Of a DNA stretch of 8,348 nucleotides, positions 1-6,354 are shown piece after piece. A program made the translations under genes and the position numbers. The stretch is from Candidatus Sigynarchaeota archaeon (GTDB lineage Archaea > Asgardarchaeota > Lokiarchaeia > Sigynarchaeales > Sigynarchaeaceae): the NCBI GenBank assembly GCA_030587525.1, contig JAUQYW010000214.1, positions 1 to 8,348 on the forward strand, written 5' to 3'. Numbering within the stretch: position 1 is the stretch's first letter; every line of letters begins with the position of its first letter. The notes beneath the pieces are model-generated. The model had not been told where the DNA came from. It was given only the letters and a program-made list of their open reading frames with translations, and searched no databases.

Positions 1-1
1 C

Positions 2-190
2 ACCACGAATCTCGTCGACGTGCAGATGGCCTTCAGTAATATAGGATTCGTGGTCCAGCAGAATCGAACAATTCTCCGGGAATTCATCCAAAAAATGGAA
101 TCTTTCGGCTTGATCGCTCCTCTCGGGGACATCAACGAATATCTCGGCTCGTTTTACAACACCACGTGGCTCAACGAGACAATCCTGTGA
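2..190 (+). CDS. C-terminal end of an unrecognised protein (5' truncated by window edge)
   Basis: An open frame runs from the first bases of the window to a TGA at 188-190 and gives 62 residues, beginning TTNLVDVQMAFSNIGF and ending NTTWLNETIL. I do not recognise the family from this tail. It has an amphipathic helix-like stretch (QQNRTILREFIQKMESFGLI), then a short aromatic segment and a final TWLNETIL. The ends of NMT1/TauA-type ABC-transporter substrate-binding proteins have a similar build (helix, GLI, then a short 'x-Leu' tail), but this is a weak resemblance and not an assignment. The reading frame is supported by the absence of stops, normal codon use, and a pyrimidine-rich tract just after the stop. 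The gene lies 98 bases before the methyl-transfer pair on the same strand, so a functional link such as substrate uptake is possible but unproven. Confidence 0.6.
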   Translation, partial: TTNLVDVQMAFSNIGFVVQQNRTILREFIQKMESFGLIAPLGDINEYLGSFYNTTWLNETIL

Positions 191-217
191 TACTGGTTCC
201 GAAGATCCGGTGTCACG

Positions 218-232
218 CCTTCTTCTTCTTTC
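218..232 (+). terminator. Pyrimidine-rich tract, possible terminator of the upstream gene
   Basis: A C/T-only stretch with short T runs lies 28 bases after the stop of the truncated first gene and before the next promoter-like box. Archaeal RNA polymerase often terminates in T-rich coding-strand DNA without a hairpin. No stem-loop is evident here, so this is a weak call based on position and composition. Confidence 0.25.
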
Positions 233-256
233 ATTATTGGCTATCCAGCCAGGGCA

Positions 257-265
257 GAATTAAAT
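257..265 (+). promoter_or_regulatory. TATA-like box for the corrinoid/methyltransferase pair
   Basis: The sequence gaattaaat is centred about 27 nt before the ATG at 289. This spacing puts the transcription start at or next to the start codon, which implies a leaderless or very short-leader transcript. No Shine-Dalgarno-like motif precedes that ATG, which agrees. The same arrangement recurs at 2303, 5797 and 6881. Confidence 0.4.
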
Positions 266-288
266 GTCCCGCGCACGAAGATCTACTC

Positions 289-942
289 ATGCCAGAGAGG
301 AGTTTCACCGAGGACGAGCAATCCCTCGTGGATGCGATCATGGATTTCGACGAGGACAAGGTGACCGAGCGCGTGCAATACTTGCTGAAGGCCGGGAATG
401 ATGCACTCCAAGTTGCAGAGATTGCACGTTTTGCAATGGACAAGGTCGGGCAAATGTTCCAGACCAAGAAAATCTTCCTCACCGAGCTGATCATGGCTGG
501 GGAGCTTCTCAAGACCGTGATGGGGCTCCTGGGTTTCACGCCCGAGAAGATGGCAAAGTCAGAAGGAACCAAGGGGAAGGTAATGCTCGGGACGGTTGCC
601 GGGGACATCCACGACATCGGCAAGAACATCGTCGCGGGCCTGCTCGTGTCGAAAGGCTACCAAGTCATCGACATCGGCGTCGATGTCCCCCCCGCCAAGT
701 TCGTGAAGGAGGTGAAGATGCACCAGCCAGCCATCCTGGGTTTATGCGGTCTCTTGACCATTGCATTCGATGCCATGAAGGCTACGATCGATGCGTTGAA
801 GCAATCGGGTCTCCGTGACAAGGTCAAGGTCATCATCGGGGGTGGTGCCGTTGATCAGAAGGTATGTGCCTATGTCGGCGCGGATGGTTGGGGTGCCACC
901 GCGGCGGATGCCGTCAGACTGTGCCAAACTTATTTGCCATGA
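289..942 (+). CDS. Corrinoid (cobalamin-binding) methyl-carrier protein, MtaC/MtbC/MttC-like
   Basis: This 217-residue protein carries a methyl group on a bound corrinoid between two methyltransferases in the cytoplasm. Residues about 5-90 form the helical cap domain (B12-binding type 2), with the DKVGQMFQTKKIFLTELIMAGE stretch characteristic of the family split around residue 60. Residues about 97-217 are the Rossmann-like B12-binding domain. The lower-axial-ligand motif D-x-H-x-x-G is present as D106-I-H108-D-I-G111 within GTVAGDIHDIGKN. The nucleotide-tail glycine region is IIGGGAVDQ (182-190), followed by the usual ending GADGWGATAADAVRL. In the loop where many homologues have S-x-L-L-T, this protein has C153-G-L-L-T. 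I chose the ATG at 289 because the cap domain begins right after it and a TATA-like box lies 27 nt upstream. The frame stays open to a GTG at 166, but the extra 41 residues are unlike the family and run back into the preceding gene. Its stop overlaps the methyltransferase start (ATGA), so the two proteins are probably made together. The exact substrate class (methanol, methylamine, methoxy compound or thiol) cannot be told from this subunit. Confidence 0.93.
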   Translation: MPERSFTEDEQSLVDAIMDFDEDKVTERVQYLLKAGNDALQVAEIARFAMDKVGQMFQTKKIFLTELIMAGELLKTVMGLLGFTPEKMAKSEGTKGKVMLGTVAGDIHDIGKNIVAGLLVSKGYQVIDIGVDVPPAKFVKEVKMHQPAILGLCGLLTIAFDAMKATIDALKQSGLRDKVKVIIGGGAVDQKVCAYVGADGWGATAADAVRLCQTYLP

Positions 943-2252
943 GGGAGATGAACGTGCTCGAACGATTCATTCCACTTTTTCGGAATCCAACGATGCTGAA
1001 GTCGATGCTCGATAGGATGCGCCCCGTGAGCCAGAAAATCGATCTCCAGCATTACCGACATCGAAAGGGAAAGCATAAAAACCAGGCGCTGCTCGAAGCA
1101 CGGCGCAAGCGGATCATGGACACCATCAGCCTGAAGGAACCGGACCGCGTGCCAGTCATCGGCGGCGGTGTGAATTTTTTCCCTGCCAAGTACGCGGGCA
1201 TCACGGTCGCGGAATTCATGTACGACTTGCCCAAGATGCGGAACGCCTACATCAAGATGAACACGGATTTTCCCCTCGACATGACGTTTCCCTCGTTTCT
1301 CCTCGCCCTGGGTCGTCCCATGACCGCCGCCGGCCTCAACTTGTTAAAAATCCCGGGCCGCGACATCGACGTCAATGCGTGTTATCAATACAACGAGGTG
1401 GACCGGCTCAAGGATGACGAGTATACCACCATCATCCAGCGCGGCATGCCATTCGTCGTGGACACGATAGCCCCGCGCGTCGCCGAGTTGTTCGGAAAGC
1501 ACGGGATTGGCCGCTTGGCAGGCGAAACCCGGGTGATGCTCGAATTGATGAAGTTCGTCGGCACTGCAACGGGCATCATGCACGAGATGGAGGCCCGGGG
1601 AATTTATAGTTTCTTCGGGGCATTTGCATTTCCCCCATACGACGTCATGTCCTTGATGTTCCGCACGCTATCATCGCTCACGAGAGATTTGATGAAGAAA
1701 CAAACGCGGGACCAAGTCATGCAACTCTGCGAGCGGATGAACCCGCTGCTCATCAATCTATACACGAGCATGGCGAAAGCAACTGGCTTGCCGGGCGTGT
1801 TCTTCCCGTCAGAGAGGGCGTTCTCGCTCTCGCCGAGGCAATTCGAGCAGTTCTACTGGCCAACGCTGAAGCAGATGATACTCGCGCTCGTGAAGGAGGG
1901 CTTGATTCCCTTCCTGGAATGGGAAGCAGACGTGACGCACCTCGTGCACTTCTTGAAGGAGGATCTGCCAAAGAATGTCGCCCGAAAATGCGTGTTCAAT
2001 TGCGATGCGTCGGATATCTTCGAGGTGCACAAGATCCTCGATGGCCACATGGCAATCACGGGCAACATCCCCTTGTCGACCATGTGCGTCGGTACGCCGC
2101 ACGACGTGGAACAATATTGCGCCAAGCTATTCGAAACGCTCAAGCCCGGCGGTGGTTACCTCTTGTGCCCGGCGCTCGGCATTCCAGACGAAGCGAAGCC
2201 GGAAAACGTGCACGCCATGATTCGTTACGCCCACGAGCACGGAAAATATTGA
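939..2252 (+). CDS. Uroporphyrinogen decarboxylase-family methyltransferase (corrinoid partner)
   Basis: This 437-residue protein belongs to the URO-D/MtaA/MtbA fold, whose members move methyl groups between a substrate or thiol and a corrinoid protein. The fold starts near residue 50 with the signature RKRIMDTISLKEPDRVPVIG (57-75). Later landmarks are SPRQFEQFYWPTLKQ (298-312), FLEWEADVTHL (325-335), DIFEVHKIL (359-367), GTPHDVEQYC (385-394) and GGGYLLCP (404-411). A basic segment of about 50 residues (HYRHRKGKHKN at 38-48) precedes the domain. The zinc ligands of MtaA are H-x-C plus a later Cys. Here the first pair reads F353-N-C355, so the His is missing, and the later Cys is at 410 rather than in the usual S-G-C position three residues on. 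The start codon is the ATG in the ATGA overlap with the corrinoid gene; an ATG nine bases later (948), just after gaggg, is equally possible. It could be a substrate:corrinoid enzyme (like vanillate O-demethylase subunits of this fold) or a corrinoid:thiol enzyme. No separate substrate-specific MtaB/MttB-type gene is visible nearby. Confidence 0.85.
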   Translation: MREMNVLERFIPLFRNPTMLKSMLDRMRPVSQKIDLQHYRHRKGKHKNQALLEARRKRIMDTISLKEPDRVPVIGGGVNFFPAKYAGITVAEFMYDLPKMRNAYIKMNTDFPLDMTFPSFLLALGRPMTAAGLNLLKIPGRDIDVNACYQYNEVDRLKDDEYTTIIQRGMPFVVDTIAPRVAELFGKHGIGRLAGETRVMLELMKFVGTATGIMHEMEARGIYSFFGAFAFPPYDVMSLMFRTLSSLTRDLMKKQTRDQVMQLCERMNPLLINLYTSMAKATGLPGVFFPSERAFSLSPRQFEQFYWPTLKQMILALVKEGLIPFLEWEADVTHLVHFLKEDLPKNVARKCVFNCDASDIFEVHKILDGHMAITGNIPLSTMCVGTPHDVEQYCAKLFETLKPGGGYLLCPALGIPDEAKPENVHAMIRYAHEHGKY

Positions 2253-2277
2253 ACCGCCTCGAGAAAACTTTATTGCG

Positions 2278-2297
2278 TCTTTTTAATTCCTTTTATC
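2278..2297 (+). terminator. T-rich terminator after the methyltransferase gene
   Basis: A 20-base T-dominated stretch with runs of five, two and four T lies 25 bases after the methyltransferase stop and just before the next promoter-like box. This is the usual look of an intrinsic archaeal terminator. No hairpin is needed and none is evident. Confidence 0.5.
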
Positions 2298-2302
2298 TGT
2301 TG

Positions 2303-2310
2303 AAATAAAA
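2303..2310 (+). promoter_or_regulatory. TATA-like box for the Elf1-like gene
   Basis: The A/T-only octamer aaataaaa is centred about 28 nt before the ATG at 2335. A gaggga sequence at 2320-2325 could also act as a Shine-Dalgarno site, about 9 nt from that ATG. The leader could therefore be very short, or it could start earlier and use this site. Confidence 0.4.
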
Positions 2311-2334
2311 AGCAAACACGAGGGATGATGCGAG

Positions 2335-2817
2335 ATGGACACGTACAAATGCCCAAAATGCGGCAAAAAAGCTTTGGCCATGCCTGGCCTTCGCAAGGAG
2401 CGAGAAAAAGGCACTGTGAACGTGATCTGCACCGCGTGCGGCTTGAAAGTGGCCGTGCCCGCCGGCGACGATTCAGAGGCGCTCGACGTTTACGGGGACT
2501 TCGTGGACCTCTACCAGGAGATCGTCAAGAATGCCAAGAAGCCTTCCCCCGTTGCCGACGATAAGTACGAGTATTCCCTCTGGGACCCGCCCGCTGCATC
2601 GACCGTGTTCTGCAAGATGAGCGGCGTGCCGTACGAGGTATTGCGCAGTCGACTTGCCACGGGCACCGCTCCCGCTGAATTTACGCCGGTCAAGGACAAG
2701 CTAGAAAAACACGAGTACCGATGCAAGACGTGCGTCTGTTTCGAAGATCCGTTATGCACGTATAAAAAGAAACGGCCGAATCCCGATGCAATATGCAAGA
2801 AATTCGAGCCTGCTTAA
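2335..2817 (+). CDS. Elf1-like zinc-ribbon protein with C-terminal cysteine cluster
   Basis: This 160-residue protein opens with a C4 zinc ribbon, C6-P-K-C9 and C32-T-A-C35, followed by DVYGDFVDLYQE at 51-62. That order (ribbon, then an acidic DVY-x-D-[WF]-[VI]-D helix) matches transcription elongation factor Elf1, a small nuclear protein of eukaryotes that binds elongating RNA polymerase II and has been reported in some archaea. The family is normally about 80-90 residues, so the second half is an extension. Residues 75-127 resemble nothing I know. Residues 128-160 hold a second cysteine set, C130-x2-C133-x-C135, C141 and C154, in a context (C-K-T-C-V-C-F ... I-C-K-K-F-E) like small metal-binding C-x-x-C ... 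C-x-x-F motifs. It may bind a second zinc or an Fe-S cluster. The gene stands alone on its promoter and converges on the aldo/keto reductase gene. Confidence is high that it is a real zinc-ribbon gene and moderate for the Elf1 assignment. Confidence 0.75.
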   Translation: MDTYKCPKCGKKALAMPGLRKEREKGTVNVICTACGLKVAVPAGDDSEALDVYGDFVDLYQEIVKNAKKPSPVADDKYEYSLWDPPAASTVFCKMSGVPYEVLRSRLATGTAPAEFTPVKDKLEKHEYRCKTCVCFEDPLCTYKKKRPNPDAICKKFEPA

Positions 2818-2838
2818 ATCTGTAAAAGAATTGGGCGT

Positions 2839-3894
2839 TTACGGCGGGGTGATTTTCCCGTCCAGATCCCAGAGGGCTTCCCACGACTGTTTTTCCTTCC
2901 ACAAGAACACCTGGCCCTTGATGAGGCGGCAATTCTTGTCGATGCCCGCGATGGCTTTCATGTCTTTCTCGGAAAGCGGGGGCGAGACCGTGCATTGGAG
3001 GTTGGCCAAGTAGTTCTTGCGATGGGTCGACATGGGGATGGGAACTTGGCCCCGTTGCACCGCCCACTTGACGCAGACGACCGCCGGGTGGACATTCAAG
3101 CGCTTGGCAATGTCGACGATGACGGGATCCTCGATGTCTACCGTGTCCTCGGGTGTCTTGTCGCGGTCGGGCCGGGCTGGGGAACCAACGGGGCTGTACC
3201 CTATCGCCACCATCCCGATGCCCACGACGAACGTGAACAACTCAGGCTGTTGGAAGTGAGGATGGAGTTCCATCTCGTTGCAGACGGGTTTGATGCTCGC
3301 ATCTCGCAAGAGGAGTTTCAACTTGGGGATCGTCATGTTCGACGTGCCGATGTGCTTGACGAGGCCCATGTCGACCAGCTTTTCCATCTGGCGCCACGTC
3401 TTCATGTAATTCTCGTGGATGTAGGGTTTCGCGTTTGGATTGTGGTAATCACCATCGCAGGCAGGGGGGTGAAAATTCGGAAACGGCCAGTGGACGAGGT
3501 ACAAGTCTAGGTAGTCGAGCTGTAGGTCTTTCAAGGTTTTTTGGCACGCCGGGACCACGTCCGACTCGGTGTGCTTGTCATTCCAGAGCTTCGACGTGAC
3601 CCACAAGTCCTTTCGCTTGATCGCGCCATTGTCTATAATAACCTTGAACGACTTGCCGATTAGCTGCTCGTTACCATAGACGGACGCGCAGTCGAAGTGA
3701 CGATATCCGACCGACGCGGCCCCGATAACCGCCTCCGCAATTTCCTCGCCCGACACGCGGTCGGACCCGAAGGTGCCGAGCCCGATGGCAGGGATTTTTG
3801 CGCCCGTGGGCAACGTCTTGCACGGGACCTTTTTCGGATCGACGCCGTCGCTCGCGACCTCGAATCCATTCGATACGGGTTTCTTCTTTGCCAT
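2839..3894 (-). CDS. Aldo/keto reductase
   Basis: This 351-residue protein is a cytoplasmic NAD(P)H-dependent aldehyde/ketone reductase with a TIM-barrel fold. The catalytic tetrad is complete: D68 and Y73 in FDCASVYGNE, K102 in VTSKLWN and H135 in LVHWP. Other family landmarks are GLGTFG (38-43), the IGTSN motif (182-186) and NEMELHP (206-212). The barrel is preceded by about 25 extra residues. The NADP 2'-phosphate loop, usually I-P-K-S-x4-R-x3-N, reads I286-P-M288-S-T-H-R-K-N294-Y-L-A-N298, so the usual Lys and Arg are Met and Asn. A preference for NADH, or binding of phosphate by the neighbouring H-R-K, is therefore possible. The C-terminal QVFLWKEKQSWEALWDLDG is typical of one AKR subgroup. 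The ATG at 3894 has a well-placed GAGGA. The gene starts 40 bases after the CocE-type hydrolase on the same strand, so they are probably co-transcribed. The true substrate is unknown. Confidence 0.92.
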   Translation of the reverse strand: MAKKKPVSNGFEVASDGVDPKKVPCKTLPTGAKIPAIGLGTFGSDRVSGEEIAEAVIGAASVGYRHFDCASVYGNEQLIGKSFKVIIDNGAIKRKDLWVTSKLWNDKHTESDVVPACQKTLKDLQLDYLDLYLVHWPFPNFHPPACDGDYHNPNAKPYIHENYMKTWRQMEKLVDMGLVKHIGTSNMTIPKLKLLLRDASIKPVCNEMELHPHFQQPELFTFVVGIGMVAIGYSPVGSPARPDRDKTPEDTVDIEDPVIVDIAKRLNVHPAVVCVKWAVQRGQVPIPMSTHRKNYLANLQCTVSPPLSEKDMKAIAGIDKNCRLIKGQVFLWKEKQSWEALWDLDGKITPP

Positions 3895-3901
3895 AATAAA
3901 A

Positions 3902-3906
3902 TCCTC
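3902..3906 (-). promoter_or_regulatory. Shine-Dalgarno site of the aldo/keto reductase gene
   Basis: On the minus strand GAGGA lies 7 nt before the ATG at 3894. This is the clearest ribosome binding site in the window and belongs to a gene inside an operon. Promoter-proximal genes here mostly lack one, the mix expected of archaea that use leaderless first genes and SD-led internal genes. Confidence 0.55.
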
Positions 3907-3934
3907 AAGAATGTCCTATCTTTCATGTCCCAAA

Positions 3935-5770
3935 TCATTTAGCCACGATAACAGGGAGCTTGATGACCGAAGGGTGGTTCTTATCCCTCGCGATGGTGAT
4001 CACCGGATTACCCTCCTCCGGAATGCGCGCGAAACTATCCTTGTCCGCACACGCGATTGCCACCCGGATCTTGTGCCCCGCGCGTATCACGACGGACGTG
4101 GAAAGGATCCCGATCGTGATCTCGGCGATTTCACCCTTCACCATAGGCATGCTATCCTTCCGCAAGAACGAGTGGAATTGCATTAGTGATTTATACGGGA
4201 GCGCCTCGTTCGCGAGCTTCCTGTGGATGAGCCGCAACTCGCCTTCCGTTACATAGGTCACGCGGCCATTTTCATTCACGTCTTCGAGGTATGCAATGAG
4301 AATGCCATCCGGGTGAGTCGAGGAGATGTATAGCGTGATCACGGCATTGCCCGTGATTTCGATATCTTTAGGCAGAGGTGGGCTCGTGTATGCCAGCAAT
4401 TTCTTATCTTCCTTTACCCTATCCGGGTATTGAATACGATAACCAAGGCCTGAGCTCCATCGATTCCATTTGCCGGTCGTGGCTTTGAAATTGACCGCAT
4501 ACGCATCAGCGCCAGTGGCATCTTCCGGCGGGTTGGTGGTCAGGCTATTGCTTTTCGAAAGATACCAGCATTGCATTTCATGGCCGGCCGGGGGCCACGT
4601 GGTTGTTTTTTTCCACTTTTCCTCGACAAGGGTGTAATAATAAATGGCTTTCTCGTCGGGAATCTCATTTTTCAAGCAACGATCGAAAAAATTCGCCCAT
4701 TCGATGAATTGATCAACTTGCGAGGGAATGACTGCTTTTTCCGACGGAAAATACTGGTTCGTTCTCACCATGGCGCCGTGGTTCCAATCCCCGATAACAA
4801 CTCTCTGGCGGTTGTTGATGTTCAAGAATCGCGTGATCCCGACATCCGCGGTTCCCGCATCGAGCCAGGAACCCCAAAAATACAGGGGAACGCCGGACTT
4901 TTCGAATTGCCTCATATAATTGTAGACGCACATCGATGCAAGACTTGTTCCGTCCTTGTCGATGGGATCGTCCCGGTATTGAATGACGCTGACGAGATCG
5001 AACGGGTAGACATTCTTCTCGTGGTCTTTTATTGCTTGCCGGAGCATCATGCCATCTTTGTCCTCATCCACTGGCTTAACATGGTTCACTACAAAAATGA
5101 TTAATGGTGACCCTTTCGCTAGATCCTTTATCGAACTCTTATCCAGGCTTTTCCCGAGGAGTGACCAGAGCCTCAAGAAACGCGTGTTCGGGATTCCCCC
5201 CGGCGCTCCCACATCGGCCAGCACGTCCCAGTAATCGTGGATAGGCATCACGCCCTTCAATGCCGGATGGTCGTGCATACCCGCATATTCCGCGGTGAGC
5301 CCCAGATACGAGATCCCCCACGAAATGATATTCCCGTCGGACCATGGCTGTTTCACGATCCAATCCATAATTTCCTTGCAATCAGAATATTCCTTGCTCG
5401 TGTTTGCGTTTTTCCAGAACCCGAAAGACGCCCCCGTTCCCCGGACATCGATATAGACCACTGCAAACCCGAAGCTCGTTCCTAAATCGATCATCCTCTG
5501 ATTCATCGGGGTTTGATCCCCGAGAATCCAGCGAAACAGTAGCCGGAATTGATGCGCCCGCCAATACCGCGTTTGAACAAATATCGTGGGAAGCCGCTTT
5601 CCATCGGGAATATCTTTAGGGAAAATCAACTCGGCAGCGATCTTCACGCCGTCGCTCATGGGAATGTAAATCGAGGACTTCTTCGAGCCCTTGTACTTCA
5701 TCTGCATCCTGGGCTCCTTATTAAACTTGAAAATTAGGTCGCTCATCGTACATTCATTTCTGCCCAGCAT
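3935..5770 (-). CDS. CocE/NonD-family (S15-type) alpha/beta hydrolase
   Basis: This 611-residue enzyme cleaves esters, amides or X-Pro dipeptides; its family includes cocaine esterase, acyl-amino-ester hydrolases and X-prolyl dipeptidyl aminopeptidase. The alpha/beta-hydrolase domain covers about residues 30-340. The nucleophile is S154 in the elbow SWG-I-S-Y-L-G (150-157), the acid is D304 in GSWLDAG and the histidine is H331 in GDWNHG. Y69 in TRYW probably forms the oxyanion hole, and VYIDVRGTGAS (105-115) is a family signature. The C-terminal jelly-roll domain (about 365-611) contains TGNAVITLYISSTHPDG and RAGHKIRVAIA. No signal peptide or membrane helix is visible, so it is probably cytoplasmic. 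I use the ATG at 5770 because the TATA box at 5797-5803 lies about 30 nt upstream, matching other promoters here. An in-frame ATG at 5746 is a possible alternative and would remove eight residues. The insertion element ends 34 bases upstream. Specificity cannot be read from the sequence. Confidence 0.92.
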   Translation of the reverse strand: MLGRNECTMSDLIFKFNKEPRMQMKYKGSKKSSIYIPMSDGVKIAAELIFPKDIPDGKRLPTIFVQTRYWRAHQFRLLFRWILGDQTPMNQRMIDLGTSFGFAVVYIDVRGTGASFGFWKNANTSKEYSDCKEIMDWIVKQPWSDGNIISWGISYLGLTAEYAGMHDHPALKGVMPIHDYWDVLADVGAPGGIPNTRFLRLWSLLGKSLDKSSIKDLAKGSPLIIFVVNHVKPVDEDKDGMMLRQAIKDHEKNVYPFDLVSVIQYRDDPIDKDGTSLASMCVYNYMRQFEKSGVPLYFWGSWLDAGTADVGITRFLNINNRQRVVIGDWNHGAMVRTNQYFPSEKAVIPSQVDQFIEWANFFDRCLKNEIPDEKAIYYYTLVEEKWKKTTTWPPAGHEMQCWYLSKSNSLTTNPPEDATGADAYAVNFKATTGKWNRWSSGLGYRIQYPDRVKEDKKLLAYTSPPLPKDIEITGNAVITLYISSTHPDGILIAYLEDVNENGRVTYVTEGELRLIHRKLANEALPYKSLMQFHSFLRKDSMPMVKGEIAEITIGILSTSVVIRAGHKIRVAIACADKDSFARIPEEGNPVITIARDKNHPSVIKLPVIVAK

Positions 5771-5796
5771 ATTTAATTCCAGCGATCATGTCAACC

Positions 5797-5803
5797 TTAT
5801 ATA
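5797..5803 (-). promoter_or_regulatory. TATA box of the CocE-type hydrolase/AKR operon
   Basis: Read on the minus strand the sequence is tatataagg, a strong archaeal TATA match, about 30 nt before the ATG at 5770. Its upstream edge is the TA duplicated by the insertion element, so the box is intact and now abuts the terminal inverted repeat. Confidence 0.6.
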
Positions 5804-5815
5804 TTGACAGCGGTC
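5804..5815 (+). repeat. Left terminal inverted repeat of the insertion sequence
   Basis: This 12-bp repeat is a perfect inverted copy of 6942-6953. The transposase stop codon (TAG, minus strand, 5815-5817) shares its last base, so coding sequence runs right up to the terminal repeat. Confidence 0.92.
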
Positions 5816-6354
5816 TATTTATAATGACATCGGGATTGTACCTCCGCTGATGGATTCTTGCATTTTACAAGGAACTCTCTGACCACGGCGATTTTATCCC
5901 TGAAATATTCGTAGTACGTGTTATGAGTGCATTTTTCCCGCAAAAATTTCCAAAGATCCTCTGCAGGATTTAGCTCGGGCGAGTACGGGGGAAGAAATAT
6001 CAATTCCAACTTCCAAGCGACGAGTTTCAAGAAGGGCTTGAGCAACTTGGCGTGATGTGACTTCGCATTGTCGACAACAAGATAGATCTTGCGCGCGTGG
6101 GCATGGGCGCGTAGAACATACTTGAGAAACGCCAGGAACACCACTGCTGTAAGGGTGGGGATGAACATCGAGGTCACGACCCCGGTCGATGGATCCACTG
6201 CACCAATAACGTTGATCTTTTCACGGCCACCTTGGCTAATTATCGTCGGCGTCTGACCTTTCAGAGCCCACATCTTTATCCGAGATGGCACGGCTTGGAT
6301 GCCGCACTCATCCCCGAAGAGGAGGACGTCTCCTTCCTTCATGCCGTCTATCTT
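5815..6354 (-). CDS. IS630-type transposase, catalytic part (orfB, reached by -1 frame change)
   Basis: This frame holds the DDE RNase H-like catalytic domain that cuts and joins the element's ends. Numbering the fused 347-residue protein from the ATG at 6857, the catalytic residues are D183 (LLFGDECGI), D263 (YLVVDNAKSHH) and E300 (PPYSPELNPAEDLW), the standard IS630 signature. The frame itself stays open upstream to about 6465, but that part only shadows orfA; protein homology resumes at the run of seven A. Starting the shifted frame at 6354 gives a seamless join L-K-K-K-I-D-G-M-K. An internal ATG at 6342 could start a separate orfB. The two parts together make a transposase of normal family length, so the frame change looks programmed or is a one-base error, not decay. 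Confidence 0.88.
   Translation of the reverse strand, partial: KIDGMKEGDVLLFGDECGIQAVPSRIKMWALKGQTPTIISQGGREKINVIGAVDPSTGVVTSMFIPTLTAVVFLAFLKYVLRAHAHARKIYLVVDNAKSHHAKLLKPFLKLVAWKLELIFLPPYSPELNPAEDLWKFLREKCTHNTYYEYFRDKIAVVREFLVKCKNPSAEVQSRCHYK

Noticed and set aside
166..288. Upstream extension of the corrinoid protein to a GTG at 166
   Set aside because: The extra 41 residues overlap the end of the preceding gene, do not look like the family, and the TATA-like box would then lie inside the coding region.
190..288. Cobalamin riboswitch before the corrinoid gene
   Set aside because: The gap is under 100 bases, has no B12-box-like or stem-rich structure that I can see, and the promoter spacing leaves no room for a leader.
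2995..3510. Long plus-strand open frame opposite the aldo/keto reductase
   Set aside because: It is antisense to a gene with a complete catalytic tetrad, and its translation is rich in Arg, Asp and Val with no recognisable motif.
4571..5104. 177-codon plus-strand frame opposite the CocE-type hydrolase
   Set aside because: It mirrors the codon pattern of the real minus-strand gene and has no domain, ribosome binding site or promoter of its own.
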